This document shows, one piece after another, positions 1 through 10,354 of a stretch of DNA of 64,000 bases. This stretch comes from Galdieria sulphuraria (taxonomy: Eukaryota > Rhodophyta > Bangiophyceae > Galdieriales > Galdieriaceae). Numbering within the stretch: position 1 is the first letter of the stretch; every line of letters starts with the position of its first letter. The position numbers were made by a program, and so were the translations under genes. The notes beneath the pieces are model-generated. The model worked only from the letters and a program-made list of their open reading frames with translations. It was not told the DNA's origin and did no database searches. The stretch spans positions 62,001 through 126,000 of the forward strand of contig NW_005178454.1 in NCBI RefSeq assembly GCF_000341285.1, in the 5' to 3' direction.

Positions 1-332
1 TATAGCTTTCCGCGACTTGTCGTGTGCGTTTCATTTTGAAATTGACATGCCAATATGAAATAATGGCTGTGTTTGGGCAATCGCAAAAAGCACAAGAAAC
101 TCAAGTTTTCGCAAAAAAACTTTGATCTCTTAACGGCTGATCGCCACTGAAGGACAAGTCAACCATCATCTGAACCTGCTACAAAGGTGTTGATATTAAA
201 AATTCATTTAACGGAAACTTCACAAGTCGTGCAGTCACAAACCGTTATCAAGTTTCCACGTTATTATTTCAACAGAAAAACGGCAGTTTACTAGTAAAAG
301 ATGAAAAGCAACAAATGTGATTTTATATGAAT
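1..332. other. left-edge intergenic stretch
   Basis: No gene could be supported here. Only very short open frames are present, and the stretch is AT-rich. It lies beyond the stop codon of CCT7, which is on the minus strand, so part of it should be the CCT7 3' untranslated region. Confidence 0.5.
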
Positions 333-2170
333 CTAAAAAGGTCTTCCACGACCTCTTCCACCTGCCCCGCCTCCTCTACGGCCACCAGGTAATCCACCTG
401 CACCAAAGCTATCACTACCTTGATTACTTTGTGCATTCTTAATGGTTTCATCCACCTGCAATATCAAACAAGCCGCTTCAGTAGCAGCCGATAAAACATT
501 CATCTTAACAAGCGAAGGTTCCCAAACCATAGATTTCCAAGTATCACAGATTTCACCTGTCGTCAAATCAATACCTACACTGGAAAGATTGCTGGCATGT
601 TTCGCTCGAAGTTTGTTCAAAATATCGGTTGCATCTAACCCGGCGTTCTCACATAAGGTTCGCGGAATAATTTCCAACGACTTTGCAAAAGTGGAAATCA
701 ACAACTGTGACTTGCCATGTATCGTTCTAGCGTATTCTCGAAGAAGTTTTGAAAGTTCCATTTCCACAGCACCACCACCTGGAACGGCTTTCGAGTGTTT
801 CAATGTTCGTTTGACAACCATGATAGCATCATGTAAGGAACGCTCTGTTTCATCCATGAACTGTTCTGAGCCACCTCTGATAATAAAAGTTGCAGTTTTG
901 GCCTATGAAAATATTAAATATACATAAATCTTTCTTTAGACGAGTGAATCAGTTCTTACATATGGACAACCAGTAAAGAAATTGTAACGTTCATTGCCAA
1001 CTTGCTTTTCCTCAAATACTTCACAAGTGCCAATTACATCTTCAGTCAGTTTATTCACTGTTGATTGCATACTCGCACCAGTTGCTTTCATAAGGCGTTT
1101 CAAATCTTCTTCTGGAACTCTGCCAGCACAAAAAATGTCTCGGTCTGCAAAATACTGCGTAGCTAAATCTCCAATGGCTAACTTACTTAGTACAACCTTG
1201 GCGCCAGTAGCAACTATTTTTTCCAATTTATCATAAATTATACTCCATTCTGCGTCGACAATTCCTTGATAATCCTGAGTCGACTCAATGCGAACTTCTG
1301 CATTCTCCTTTTCGGACTTCAGTTCTAACTCCACGTTCAATGCAACTATCTTTGGATTGGTAAATTTCTTTGGTTGTTGTTCAAATCCTGCATATGAAAA
1401 TGTCTTCTTGAAAGCTACTCCTTTCACCAACTGAGAGTCAGAAAGTGACCCTCCTTGAACTTTCTTAATGCCAACCATCGCTATGTCCATATCGGGATCC
1501 AAAGATGAGACTGCTTCCACAACCATCTTGGCGAACATTTCCTTCTTTCCTGCAATCAGTTTAGAATTTAAACATGTTTGTGCACATCTTTCTAATAATG
1601 TTTGTTTCTCTTCTGGACTCTTTCCAGCTATATCTATAGCCAGGTGATTCAAGTGTTGCAAGGATAGTTCGCATGCTTTTCGATAAGCTTTCGATATGAT
1701 CTGTGGATGGACACCTTCTTCGATAAACTAACTTGTTATCAGAAAAACTGTTCCAACACAAAGTTAAAGTCGCACGAACCTCTTTGCTATTTTTCAGGAG
1801 TTCTCCAGCAAAAACGACAACTGAAGTTGTTCCGTCTCCAACTTCTGCATCTTGAGATTTGGCAATGTCTGCTAGCATTTTGGCGGCGGGGTGCACAACG
1901 TCCAAAAGTTTCAGTATCGTTGCTCCATCGTTGGAAACGGTAACTTTTCCCTTGTCATCTTGAATAAGTTTGTCCATTCCTCTAGGACCTAACGTAGTTC
2001 TAACAATATCAACTACAGCCTGACATGCGTTGATATTGGAAATGAGATGACTCTTTCCTTCTGATGTATCAGTTCCTTCCTTTAAAAGAAGGATCTGTGG
2101 TGCCTGTAAACGAGGGTGAATATTAAATACTTTAGAAAGGGTAAGAAATGGTTACCATAAATTGCGACAT
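333..2170 (-). CDS. CCT7: T-complex chaperonin CCT subunit eta (4 exons)
   Basis: This is a subunit of the cytosolic TRiC/CCT ring chaperonin, which folds actin, tubulin and other proteins using ATP. The exons are 2170-2156, 2103-1780, 1727-960 and 902-333, joined by GT-AG introns of 52, 52 and 57 nt. They give about 558 residues, close to the usual 540-560. The first exon codes only five residues (MSQFM). The equatorial ATP-binding block [10 protein letters not shown] is followed by [17 protein letters not shown] and the catalytic GDGTTS. The eta-specific segments [20 protein letters not shown] and [14 protein letters not shown] are visible, as is the Gly-Arg-rich tail ending GRGRGRPF. The position-specific match to eta, not another CCT subunit, makes the call firm. 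Confidence 0.97.
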
Positions 2171-2466
2171 GGTATCTTCAAGAAAATAAAGTTACAAGTT
2201 CACACAATACTTCACAATACAAAGGCTGAGTCTAGAATCGTCGATTGGCGCCAATTCCTCCTACAATTTATTTACTTTTTCTAAATGACAGATTCTTCAC
2301 TTTTCTATTCTTTCTATATTTATAAATATATAAGCTATTCAGTGAAATTGTTGTTTTTGGAAAGACGAATTATTCCGCTGTGATGCTCAAATATAGCCAA
2401 ATTAAAATATTGTGTGTTTTACAGTATTTCAAATGAGCCCTATGTCTGTAGGAAGCTTACAAAGTT

Positions 2467-5382
2467 CTAATTCATTTTTCCGCGACAATTAGGGGCGCCA
2501 CAGTTGCAAGGAATAGTTTCACCAAATTCTTCAAACTGATAATCGTACGTAAGTTCTTCCCCCGCAGCAATATTTCGCTTTGCAAAAATCCCAATAACTT
2601 GTTTGTCACCGTCTACAGTAATTATTTTCGAACGACAATTGGGTTCACAGGAGTGATTAATAAATCGGGCATAGTTCCCTTTCATAGTAGCATCTACAAT
2701 AAAATCATCATTCAGTCGAAACATGTAGCAACCAATCTTGCGTCTATCATAGAATTTCTCTCGAATATCTGCAATGACTGGTCGGATAAGCTCACCAGCA
2801 TATTCAATCACGAATTCTTCATCAGGCAAGTTCTCCAAGGTATATAAACCCAAACCTTGAATGCCGCTTTGTTTTACCTTGCAACGTTGACGCCATCTTC
2901 GACGCATTCGACGATAACTCGTTGAATAGTTTTGAATTTGTTGGTCTGAAAATCTGACATCATTGAAAACATTCTTGTTCATAGAAGGCAAACAAAGTCC
3001 ATTTTGAGTAATGACGGATTTGATTTCAACTTCAGGTTTGGTTTTCATACGAAAACCTCGATAAGGTTCTAATCTAGCGCACGTAGATAGTCTATCATTC
3101 CAATCCATTTCCGTATCATTATCTATTGAACTAAGCTTTACATAATGTGGCACATAATTTCTACATTTATCTATCTCGGGTAGATGTTCTAGTATGAATC
3201 GAACAGCAGGAATAGATAAGCCAAATGCTGCCTTGCCATCCAACTTAGATTCAATTGCTGGATTTCGAGACAACAAATGTTTCCATGCTTCGTCTGGAGT
3301 CAAGCCTTGTATTGGCCAAGTGAAGTTTGAAGTTGTTCGCGTAGCCGAGTATATTTCAAACAAGGGCTTTCTCTTCTCGTTCATGGAAATATGAAAAGTA
3401 TATAATTCTACACGTTCAGGTTGGTCAACACTCCAGAAATATCTACAGGAAATATAGCCAAGAGGAAATAGAATATCTTGGTCGTGAAAAAAGAAAGCAT
3501 ACTCGGCTGAAAGACATCCCGGGAAAATCAACATGAAAGAGCCGACTCTTAAATAAGCATACTGCGCCTTTGATGTAGCAAACGATTGATAAGAACGTTT
3601 TTCTTGTAGGATATATAAACATCTTTGAGGGTCGCCTTCAACGGAAACAGGACAAGACTTGATAGCTTCACTTGAAGCTTTCAGTTTCTTTGCATGCTCG
3701 GAACAATAAAATTTCTCATTCACGAACTTTCCAGAAGTACGAATAGAACAAGGAAGATGATAGTTTCGTTGACATCTTGACATACAGCAACCAACTGTTG
3801 CTCCAGGTTGTTTACATGAGAAACAGCGAGCCCGTTGACTGCGAGACAAGGCATTTGTAACACGATGAATATTTCCAGTGTTGTCTTCAAAGGTCTCAGC
3901 TGCAAATAAGGCGCATTGAGAATGAACCCATCGAATCCTTTCGGGAGCCGAGTCATCAAAAATGGGTAAGAGTCGTCCCAATGACGTTTGTTGCAACTTG
4001 CAAAAAGCACAAAATCGGTAGTCTTCCATAGAAGACAAGTGAATAGTTTGAAACACATTGGAGGTTGTACCACGCAATCCATTCACTTGATCTCTTTCCA
4101 CAATTTCTTGGATGACTGAGGTAGGAACTTCACATGATAAATTCTTTAGACCAAATAGTTCTGGAGATTCTTTGGCGTCAGACAAGACCAACCCCTTCGA
4201 TGCCTTCTCGTCCAAACAGTTCATTTCAAAAACTTCGGCATCCTTTAAGATACGACTTTTTAGATGTTCTATATGTTTCAAGACATCAAGTCGAAGTTTG
4301 ATAATCACTGGTAACCGTTCAGATGAGAGTTGTTCAGCCGTACTGTTTTCCAATAAGAGGATTTTGGAAAGTACGGACTTGTGAAGACTAATACATATTC
4401 TTCTACCCATGACATATGTAAAGAATGGACAAACAGCATTTCTATAAACAATGTTCACTTCCCTTCCCCTATCGGAAACTTGTAATGAATTCTGTCGAGG
4501 CTCTTCCATAAGGTATGAAAACTTTAGAGTTCCCAACTCTAAGTTAACGGTATTTTTCTGTCGACATGAAGGACAATTGTAAGGATAAAAACCGGCCAAT
4601 GTTGAAAGTTCAAATGTACAATGGTCGCACTTTTTATGTACGTATCTATTGCATAAAGAGCAATACAAACCAGCAGTTTCCGTCACAGCATTCGCACAAA
4701 CAACGCAAAAGGCATGTTTCAAAGAAGTCTCGTCAAAGTCCTCGACAGATGAAGAACAGTCGACAGGATCCAGAAACATTTTTTCACAACGCAGACACTG
4801 TAGGCCTCTCTTCGAGGTTTTCACTACCTTTACTCGACAGCTTTGATGGACACAAAGGCCGCAACTTGCGCAAGTTTCGATAAAGTCTTTCGAAAGAGGC
4901 TCAGAGCACAGTTCACAAGGCTTGCAATACGAACAGAGCCATTTTAAGTTCAAAGGGTGATCATATTCTTGATTGATAGCAACACTGTTATTTTCCTTAG
5001 CAACGTGGGGAGCACAATAATAGTGATACACGTCGAAACAAGAAAAACATAATAAAAAGCTTTGGTTCACTTGGCTTCCACAAACTCGACACAGTCCTCT
5101 ATTTGCACACAGCGACACGAAGCGAGCCGATAAGTTTTCTATACTCCTACTAGACGAACTTAACGTTAAAACTCCGACAGAAAAAGGAAAACAGTCCAAT
5201 TCAAAAAACTTCATATCTACCACTGTTGCTTTAACTGCTTTCCACTTTCTACGCTTCCCGTTAGGTACAACAGAAGCACTGTGCTCATTTGAAGGAATAC
5301 ATTTACGTTTTTTGCCATTTCGCTCCTTCAGTGGTCTAACATAAACGTTCCACCCTGACTCTTCTCTACGTTCCATTCCCAC
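2467..5382 (-). CDS. MLL/Trithorax-type histone H3K4 methyltransferase (PHD-ePHD-FYRN/FYRC-SET)
   Basis: This single-exon gene codes 971 residues. The order of domains is that of the Trithorax/MLL/ATX family, which methylates histone H3 lysine 4. Cys/His-rich PHD-like fingers occupy about residues 95-280. An extended PHD with a CAFC knuckle follows at about 450-565. An FYRN/FYRC pair lies at about 600-740 (GSFMLIFPGCLSAEY, then YTFHISM). The SET domain runs from about 835 to 955 and contains GLGLYT, the cofactor and substrate motif RFINHSCEPNC, and ELTYDY. A Cys-rich post-SET tail (CNCGAPNCRGKMN) ends the protein. The N-terminus is basic and could act as a nuclear signal. It is much shorter than animal MLL proteins. 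The neighbouring dehydrogenase-like gene starts only 76 bp away on the other strand. Confidence 0.92.
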   Translation of the reverse strand: MGMERREESGWNVYVRPLKERNGKKRKCIPSNEHSASVVPNGKRRKWKAVKATVVDMKFFELDCFPFSVGVLTLSSSSRSIENLSARFVSLCANRGLCRVCGSQVNQSFLLCFSCFDVYHYYCAPHVAKENNSVAINQEYDHPLNLKWLCSYCKPCELCSEPLSKDFIETCASCGLCVHQSCRVKVVKTSKRGLQCLRCEKMFLDPVDCSSSVEDFDETSLKHAFCVVCANAVTETAGLYCSLCNRYVHKKCDHCTFELSTLAGFYPYNCPSCRQKNTVNLELGTLKFSYLMEEPRQNSLQVSDRGREVNIVYRNAVCPFFTYVMGRRICISLHKSVLSKILLLENSTAEQLSSERLPVIIKLRLDVLKHIEHLKSRILKDAEVFEMNCLDEKASKGLVLSDAKESPELFGLKNLSCEVPTSVIQEIVERDQVNGLRGTTSNVFQTIHLSSMEDYRFCAFCKLQQTSLGRLLPIFDDSAPERIRWVHSQCALFAAETFEDNTGNIHRVTNALSRSQRARCFSCKQPGATVGCCMSRCQRNYHLPCSIRTSGKFVNEKFYCSEHAKKLKASSEAIKSCPVSVEGDPQRCLYILQEKRSYQSFATSKAQYAYLRVGSFMLIFPGCLSAEYAFFFHDQDILFPLGYISCRYFWSVDQPERVELYTFHISMNEKRKPLFEIYSATRTTSNFTWPIQGLTPDEAWKHLLSRNPAIESKLDGKAAFGLSIPAVRFILEHLPEIDKCRNYVPHYVKLSSIDNDTEMDWNDRLSTCARLEPYRGFRMKTKPEVEIKSVITQNGLCLPSMNKNVFNDVRFSDQQIQNYSTSYRRMRRRWRQRCKVKQSGIQGLGLYTLENLPDEEFVIEYAGELIRPVIADIREKFYDRRKIGCYMFRLNDDFIVDATMKGNYARFINHSCEPNCRSKIITVDGDKQVIGIFAKRNIAAGEELTYDYQFEEFGETIPCNCGAPNCRGKMN

Positions 5383-5458
5383 CTTGTTACTACAGTCCTC
5401 TGCACAGAACCTCTGACTTTTAGTAGTTCCGACGATAAGTGCAAAAGCAGAGCCTTGG

Positions 5459-6538
5459 ATGAACTTCAGATCTTCTGCACGAGATACTACTTTTCCAGCT
5501 TCGAAACACTTGCAAAACGGAGTAGCTTCTGAAGTTGTTCCTTGTTTGAACCAACTCAGTTTCTACGTTTGGCGGGAATTACGGATGATCGTTCATTGCA
5601 GTAGGGACGTGGTTGTTTTAGACGATGAAGAAGTTGACAATCTTCTTGATATGTGTACTGCAGTAGAACTTATTGAAAATGCAATCAGTGCAAAAGCTTG
5701 TGGAAGTCTGGTCTGTCCTCCACGTTTTCGTTTAGAAACAAATAATGGCGACCTTGTCTTTACCAGTGGAGCCGTTATCCATAGGTCTGTCGATGTAATG
5801 GGCTTTCGTGTCTATAGTACTTTTCCAACGCCTACTTGTGGAGAAACTCAAGCAACAACGGTATACGACGGCAAAACTGGTGTAATAAAAGGAATTATAT
5901 TGGGGAGTAGATTGGGCGCTATGCGAACAGGTGCCATTGGTGGTGTCGCCATCAAACATATGTCGAAAGAAGTACCTTGTGAAGTCGGAGTTTTAGGTTC
6001 AAGTGTGCAGGCAGAAACACAGTTGAGAGCTTGTATAGCAGTAAGAGATATTTCCAAAGTCAAAGTCTTTAGTCCGAATCCTGGTCATCGTAGTGCTTTT
6101 GTTCAGAAGTTTCGAAGACTTTGCGATATAGTGGCTGTTGACTGTGCAAAGGATTGTGTACAGAATGTAAAAATTTTGATTATCGCAACGAATAGTTCGT
6201 TACCTGTGTTTGACACCAAGTGGTTATCACCAGAAGTTCATATCAATAGCGTGGGTCCAAAATTCATGGATAAGCATGAGCTTCCAGAGGACTTGGTCAC
6301 GAAATGTGAATATATTGCAACCGACTCAATAGAACAGTTAGAAGCTTACTCACCGAGTCATTTCATAAAAGGATTCTCTTCTTCTGTGCAGGTACATGAC
6401 TTAGGTGAAGTTGTAGGTTCCTCACAAACTTTCAAAAGAGGAAACCCAAGTATAACTCTCTTTCTATCTGTTGGTCTATCAGGCACAGAAGTTATAATAG
6501 GCAACGACTTGATTGAAAGGTCAAAAACAACTACATGA
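5459..6538 (+). CDS. ornithine cyclodeaminase / mu-crystallin family protein
   Basis: The 359-residue product belongs to the OCD/mu-crystallin family of NAD(P)-binding enzymes. Members include ornithine cyclodeaminase, alanine dehydrogenase and ketimine reductase. Visible family features are the substrate-side segment VMGFRVYSTFP, the helix SRLGAMRTGAIGGVA, and the Rossmann turn GVLGSSVQAETQL, where relatives usually have GAGxQA. The later block VHINSVGP and the GEV segment are also present. The exact substrate cannot be read from the sequence. Translation could begin at 5459 or at the in-frame ATG near 5585, since the first 42 residues are not clearly part of the fold. It is divergent from the SET gene, with 76 bp between start codons. 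Confidence 0.85.
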   Translation: MNFRSSARDTTFPASKHLQNGVASEVVPCLNQLSFYVWRELRMIVHCSRDVVVLDDEEVDNLLDMCTAVELIENAISAKACGSLVCPPRFRLETNNGDLVFTSGAVIHRSVDVMGFRVYSTFPTPTCGETQATTVYDGKTGVIKGIILGSRLGAMRTGAIGGVAIKHMSKEVPCEVGVLGSSVQAETQLRACIAVRDISKVKVFSPNPGHRSAFVQKFRRLCDIVAVDCAKDCVQNVKILIIATNSSLPVFDTKWLSPEVHINSVGPKFMDKHELPEDLVTKCEYIATDSIEQLEAYSPSHFIKGFSSSVQVHDLGEVVGSSQTFKRGNPSITLFLSVGLSGTEVIIGNDLIERSKTTT

Positions 6539-6583
6539 TTATGACGGAAATTTCATAAGATTTGATAAAGAAGGTTACCTTTA

Positions 6584-7468
6584 TTAGCAAGAAGTTGTAC
6601 TTCCCTCTGAAGACACATAACCAGTCTTGTCTATGAGCAAAGAAGCTGGTATTAAGTGTGTCAGCTTTGTACACATCTTGTAACGAACATCTCGTGGAAG
6701 AGGTGGATTGTCGTACCGAACAACTATAGCAACTTGCAAACCAGCTTCCGATGCAGCAGCCACATGTTCATAAACGCTACCAGCGAATAAAATCTTGTTA
6801 GGCGACGTTTGTAACTTTTTCGCCATTGCAATATATGTATCAGGGAGATCCAAAGGACCAATCGTCTCTTCGTCGAAATATTGTACTATGTAAGAGAATA
6901 ACTCCTCTCCCAAGATATTCTTTGCTTGCACAAAAGATATACTGTTAGTGACAAGGGCAACTTGCACACCAACTGCTTTCCATGCACTCCAAGCTAGTCT
7001 TACATCCTCAAACAAGACCTCGTTATTCGAATGTTGGTCCACATCCTGCTTGCAAATAGTGCCTCTAATTCCCACAACAACTACTTCGTACTTCAAAACT
7101 TCCCTTGTTGGGTACTTAACCTGTCCAAGTGGCACCGGTGGTCTTCTACTTCTCTTCTTAGGAAGCAACTTGCTTCTTTCCTCTGCGGCAGGCTGAACCG
7201 TACTATGGGGGTCTCCAGTAGAACGTTCTTCAGACATTTTGGAAACTGTTTGAAGTTTCGGGTCACTCAATGTTTCCATAGCAACTGCTGGTAACAAAGT
7301 AACGACGTTTGCGTCTTCTTCGTTTGGTGTTTGTTCCTCCATTAAGGTTTGAACGTGGTTCCTAACACTGCCCGCAGTTCTCGTTCCCTCAGAGTTCCTA
7401 TCTCCTTCAGTGTCTTTCGTGGAAGAAAGACTAGCAACCACTTCTTGAAAATACCTACCACCACCCAT
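6584..7468 (-). CDS. enolase-phosphatase (MtnC/ENOPH1)-like HAD protein, catalytic residues lost
   Basis: The protein is 294 residues. About 110 N-terminal residues are low-complexity and basic, and a HAD fold resembling enolase-phosphatase E1 of the methionine salvage pathway follows. The fold-level match is strongest from YFDEETIGPLD through NKILFAGSVYEHVAAASEAG to VAIVVRYDNPPLP. In active enolase-phosphatase, motif I is DIEGTT with a nucleophilic Asp. Here the corresponding residues read VGIRGTI, so Asp is Gly and Glu is Arg. The acidic residue in the later LFLTDV-type motif is Ser (LFAGSV). Phosphatase activity is therefore unlikely. What I see is the substitutions; the regulatory or structural role is unknown. 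The gene converges on the OCD gene with 45 bp between stops. Confidence 0.7.
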   Translation of the reverse strand: MGGGRYFQEVVASLSSTKDTEGDRNSEGTRTAGSVRNHVQTLMEEQTPNEEDANVVTLLPAVAMETLSDPKLQTVSKMSEERSTGDPHSTVQPAAEERSKLLPKKRSRRPPVPLGQVKYPTREVLKYEVVVVGIRGTICKQDVDQHSNNEVLFEDVRLAWSAWKAVGVQVALVTNSISFVQAKNILGEELFSYIVQYFDEETIGPLDLPDTYIAMAKKLQTSPNKILFAGSVYEHVAAASEAGLQVAIVVRYDNPPLPRDVRYKMCTKLTHLIPASLLIDKTGYVSSEGSTTSC

Positions 7469-8583
7469 ATATTACCGTCTCACTATGATTATTGTCTTCT
7501 GGTTGCAACTTTTTCAGCGTTTCACACAAAGCTGAGGCATCACGCACGTCGCAAATACGTGACCAAAGCAATTTTTCTCACTCACCCAAAATGCTGATAA
7601 CCGATTTCAAGAGGTTCAGCACGTCCCTTTGCGATTCATTTCAAGCACCGTGATATGTTCGAGATGGTATGTCGCATTCATTCTATTGCATTCAACATGC
7701 TTTCATATGTGGTTTTCTTAATGGAATACAAGCAATTAGTTTTCATACAAAGGCCTGTACTCTGCAAGTACTCTTCAATAAATTCAGACCAGATTATAGT
7801 CAACCAATGTCAAAACAAAATGTAAATGGACCCCGATATATGAAACAGACTCAATGTCTAACAACCTATTTCAACAAATCACATTACATCTGATGACTGA
7901 AACTTGTTTCAGTAGAAATATTAGTCTATCTTACGTTCACGACAACCACCGAATCAAGACAAAACTATCTCTATTACCTCAAATATAGCAGCTTATAGAC
8001 AGTTTGACTGAGCTACTGTGTATATGATAAAATTAGCCTACCTTCCAAGTCAAGATACTCTGCGTCTGCGATATTCTTGTTCATGATATTTCTCCTGAAA
8101 GAGTTGATGAACGGAAAAATACCACGAAATAAAAATGTATTTGCATTTAACTCTTTTTTGGAATATGTATGGAAATATACCATATCAATCTTTTTATACA
8201 TATAGAAATGACAAGTTGAAAAAATGGAAACTCAAAACAAACGTTCGAGAGTTTAGCAGGCAGACTCCCCTCTTAGAAGCTATTCTAACATTCCTAAAAG
8301 AGTAGCACAAATTTAAGTTGGTTCTAGGTGAATTTTGATTGATTGCACCTATCATTTTGGCTCCAAACTCTACTGCATTCCTTCCAAAGCCAATTGTAAA
8401 TTGCAAATGTGGAATAAATGATGGACGGATGAAGTCCATTCGACGAGAAAAGGAGGAGAGATTCTGCAAACGTATTTCGTGGATGTGATACGATTAGCTA
8501 ATGCACAAGGTTGCGAACCCCCAGGGATATTTATAGCTGAAGCTACAGTCCTTTCATTGTTAGTTTGTGATTCTTTGGGTGGA
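7469..8583. other. intergenic stretch upstream of two divergent genes
   Basis: About 1.1 kb lies between the HAD gene and the start chosen for the repeat glycoprotein. Several short open frames occur on both strands (for example 8013-8201 and 8194-8469, minus). None shows recognisable motifs or a convincing splice structure. It probably holds the two divergent promoters. Confidence 0.5.
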
Positions 8584-10089
8584 ATGAAACAGCGTTCCCT
8601 TTTACTTGCCTTGTTTATCTTCAGTATCTATGCTTGTTATCATGTCTCTGCTAACGACAGACTTTGTTTCTGTCTTTCAAATGATAACACATTTCTAGAA
8701 TATGAGGTAGTGGGTATTTATACGGGCTTAGACTGTGGGGAATGCACCAATACTACATGCGCTTCCCTTTTCAAAATTGAATCTGGCTATGCTTCTTCCC
8801 TATGTAGCTATACAGGTGTCACAGTCGTGGAAGATCTTTCTGGAGATATTGTCAGCGCAGAAACGGCGATTGAGAGAGTTATCCTGGATAATATCACCAA
8901 AGCACTAAAAACTCTTTCTGCTGATCTCAAAAAGGACTTTAATAGTCTTGATTCCACTGAAAATGAGATTTTAAGTAATCTTTCCACTATTAGTAAAGAA
9001 ATTAGGAAGATTGACTTGGAAGAGATGATATCGAAGATTCACGAATTGTCGGAGGATATCAAGAGCAACTTTAGTTTAGTTTATAGCAATTTTTCGAGCT
9101 TGGAAAGTGATTCTGCTACCATTGAAAACGATATATCAGTTTTGAGAACGAAACTCGTTTCGATCGATAATGAACTTTCGAATGTGGTGAGCATCACAAA
9201 GAACACCGAGAACGATGTCGAAGTCATTCTAAGCTATATGGATACCAACTTTTCCGAAGTAGAGACAGACTTGAAGACCATTATTTCAACTGTGCAACAA
9301 GAATTTAGCTACGAGAAAGCAAAGCTGCTTGAAATATGGGAGAACACTGAAAACATTGAAGACGTCCTCAGCAACATGGATATGTATATGAGTAGCAACT
9401 TCTCCTTGGTTGAAGCCAATTTGGAGACCATTATTTTGGATGTAAGAGAAGATTCTAACGAGGAGCTTCTGAAACTTACAGAAATATTGGACAATACTGT
9501 GACCATAGAAAATGACCTGAGCGTTATGAATATGTATATGAGTACAAATTTCTCCGAAATCGAGACGACACTGAAGACCATTATCAATAATATGCAGAAC
9601 GAGTTTATGGAGGAATATGCCAAGCTTGTTGAAATATGGAATAACACTCTGAAGATCAAAGCTGATATTGTAGACGAGAACGTGTATATAAGTAACAACT
9701 TTTCGGAGATTGAGACAAACTTGCAAACAGTTATTACCACCATGCAAAAAGAGTTCACAGAGGAGTATATGAAAATCGTTCAAATATGGCAGAATACAGT
9801 CAACATTGAACAGGAACTCAATACTGTGAATGCTTATCTGGATTCTAACTTTTCTTCAGTTGAAAGCGAACTTTCCCAGTTTGAGGAGAATGTGTTGAAT
9901 GAAATCCAGACTATGTGTCATGAAATGAATGTGACAGTGGACGTTGAGGATATTCTGAAGGAACTGCTGAACATTCGCTTGAATGTCACAGTCGAACAGC
10001 AAGTTCCACAGTATCCTTGTCCATATTATCGACCTCCATACCAACCACCTTGTTGGTCAAATATGCCACCTCCTTATATGATGAGTTAG
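8584..10089 (+). CDS. secreted coiled-coil glycoprotein with 50-residue tandem repeats
   Basis: I do not recognise the family. The open frame extends 5' to 8479, but the ATG at 8584 is preferred because it opens a clean signal peptide (MKQRSLLLALFIFSIYACYH, then VSA). This gives about 501 residues. A Cys-rich head (about residues 25-75) is followed by a long acidic, heptad-like region. That region contains four complete 50-residue repeats, each beginning NFS, a glycosylation sequon, and spaced exactly 150 bp apart from 9247. A more diverged copy precedes them and a partial copy follows. Other NxS/T sequons are frequent. The C-terminus is rich in Pro, Tyr and Cys (YPCPYYRPPYQPPC). A role in the cell wall or extracellular matrix is an inference. 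Confidence 0.8.
   Translation: MKQRSLLLALFIFSIYACYHVSANDRLCFCLSNDNTFLEYEVVGIYTGLDCGECTNTTCASLFKIESGYASSLCSYTGVTVVEDLSGDIVSAETAIERVILDNITKALKTLSADLKKDFNSLDSTENEILSNLSTISKEIRKIDLEEMISKIHELSEDIKSNFSLVYSNFSSLESDSATIENDISVLRTKLVSIDNELSNVVSITKNTENDVEVILSYMDTNFSEVETDLKTIISTVQQEFSYEKAKLLEIWENTENIEDVLSNMDMYMSSNFSLVEANLETIILDVREDSNEELLKLTEILDNTVTIENDLSVMNMYMSTNFSEIETTLKTIINNMQNEFMEEYAKLVEIWNNTLKIKADIVDENVYISNNFSEIETNLQTVITTMQKEFTEEYMKIVQIWQNTVNIEQELNTVNAYLDSNFSSVESELSQFEENVLNEIQTMCHEMNVTVDVEDILKELLNIRLNVTVEQQVPQYPCPYYRPPYQPPCWSNMPPPYMMS
9247..9846 (+). repeat. four 150-bp coding tandem repeats
   Basis: The units begin at 9247, 9397, 9547 and 9697, and each encodes 50 residues. Every unit opens with Asn-Phe-Ser and carries a conserved Ile-Trp or Ile-Leu pair near position 30. 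No insertion or deletion separates the units, but they differ at many positions, so the duplication is not recent. Confidence 0.9.
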
Positions 10090-10354
10090 TTTCGTGATAG
10101 TTTGAGTGGGTTTGTGTAGAAGTATTGAGTGTTGCTTGATAAGTCTGTTAAATATGTTTGTGTCTTCCGTATTGTGAACTTTTCGTCTTGAGATGCAATT
10201 TGGTTTTATCTCTCTCTGTCTCAACCAAACACTTCTAAACAATGTACGAATCCATCCTTTAAGCTATCTTGCTCTCTTTTGAAAAGGGATCTTCGACATT
10301 TGTTTACGCATTGCGTTGACAATCGATTGATTCATTAGGAAACTCACGAATTTC

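Noticed and set aside
8013-8469. Minus-strand ORFs between the HAD and repeat-protein genes
   Set aside because: There is no homology, and they could not be joined into one spliced gene.
9286-9783. Two long minus-strand ORFs opposite the repeat glycoprotein
   Set aside because: They mirror the tandem repeats of the sense gene; their regularity comes from the repeats and they show no motifs of their own.
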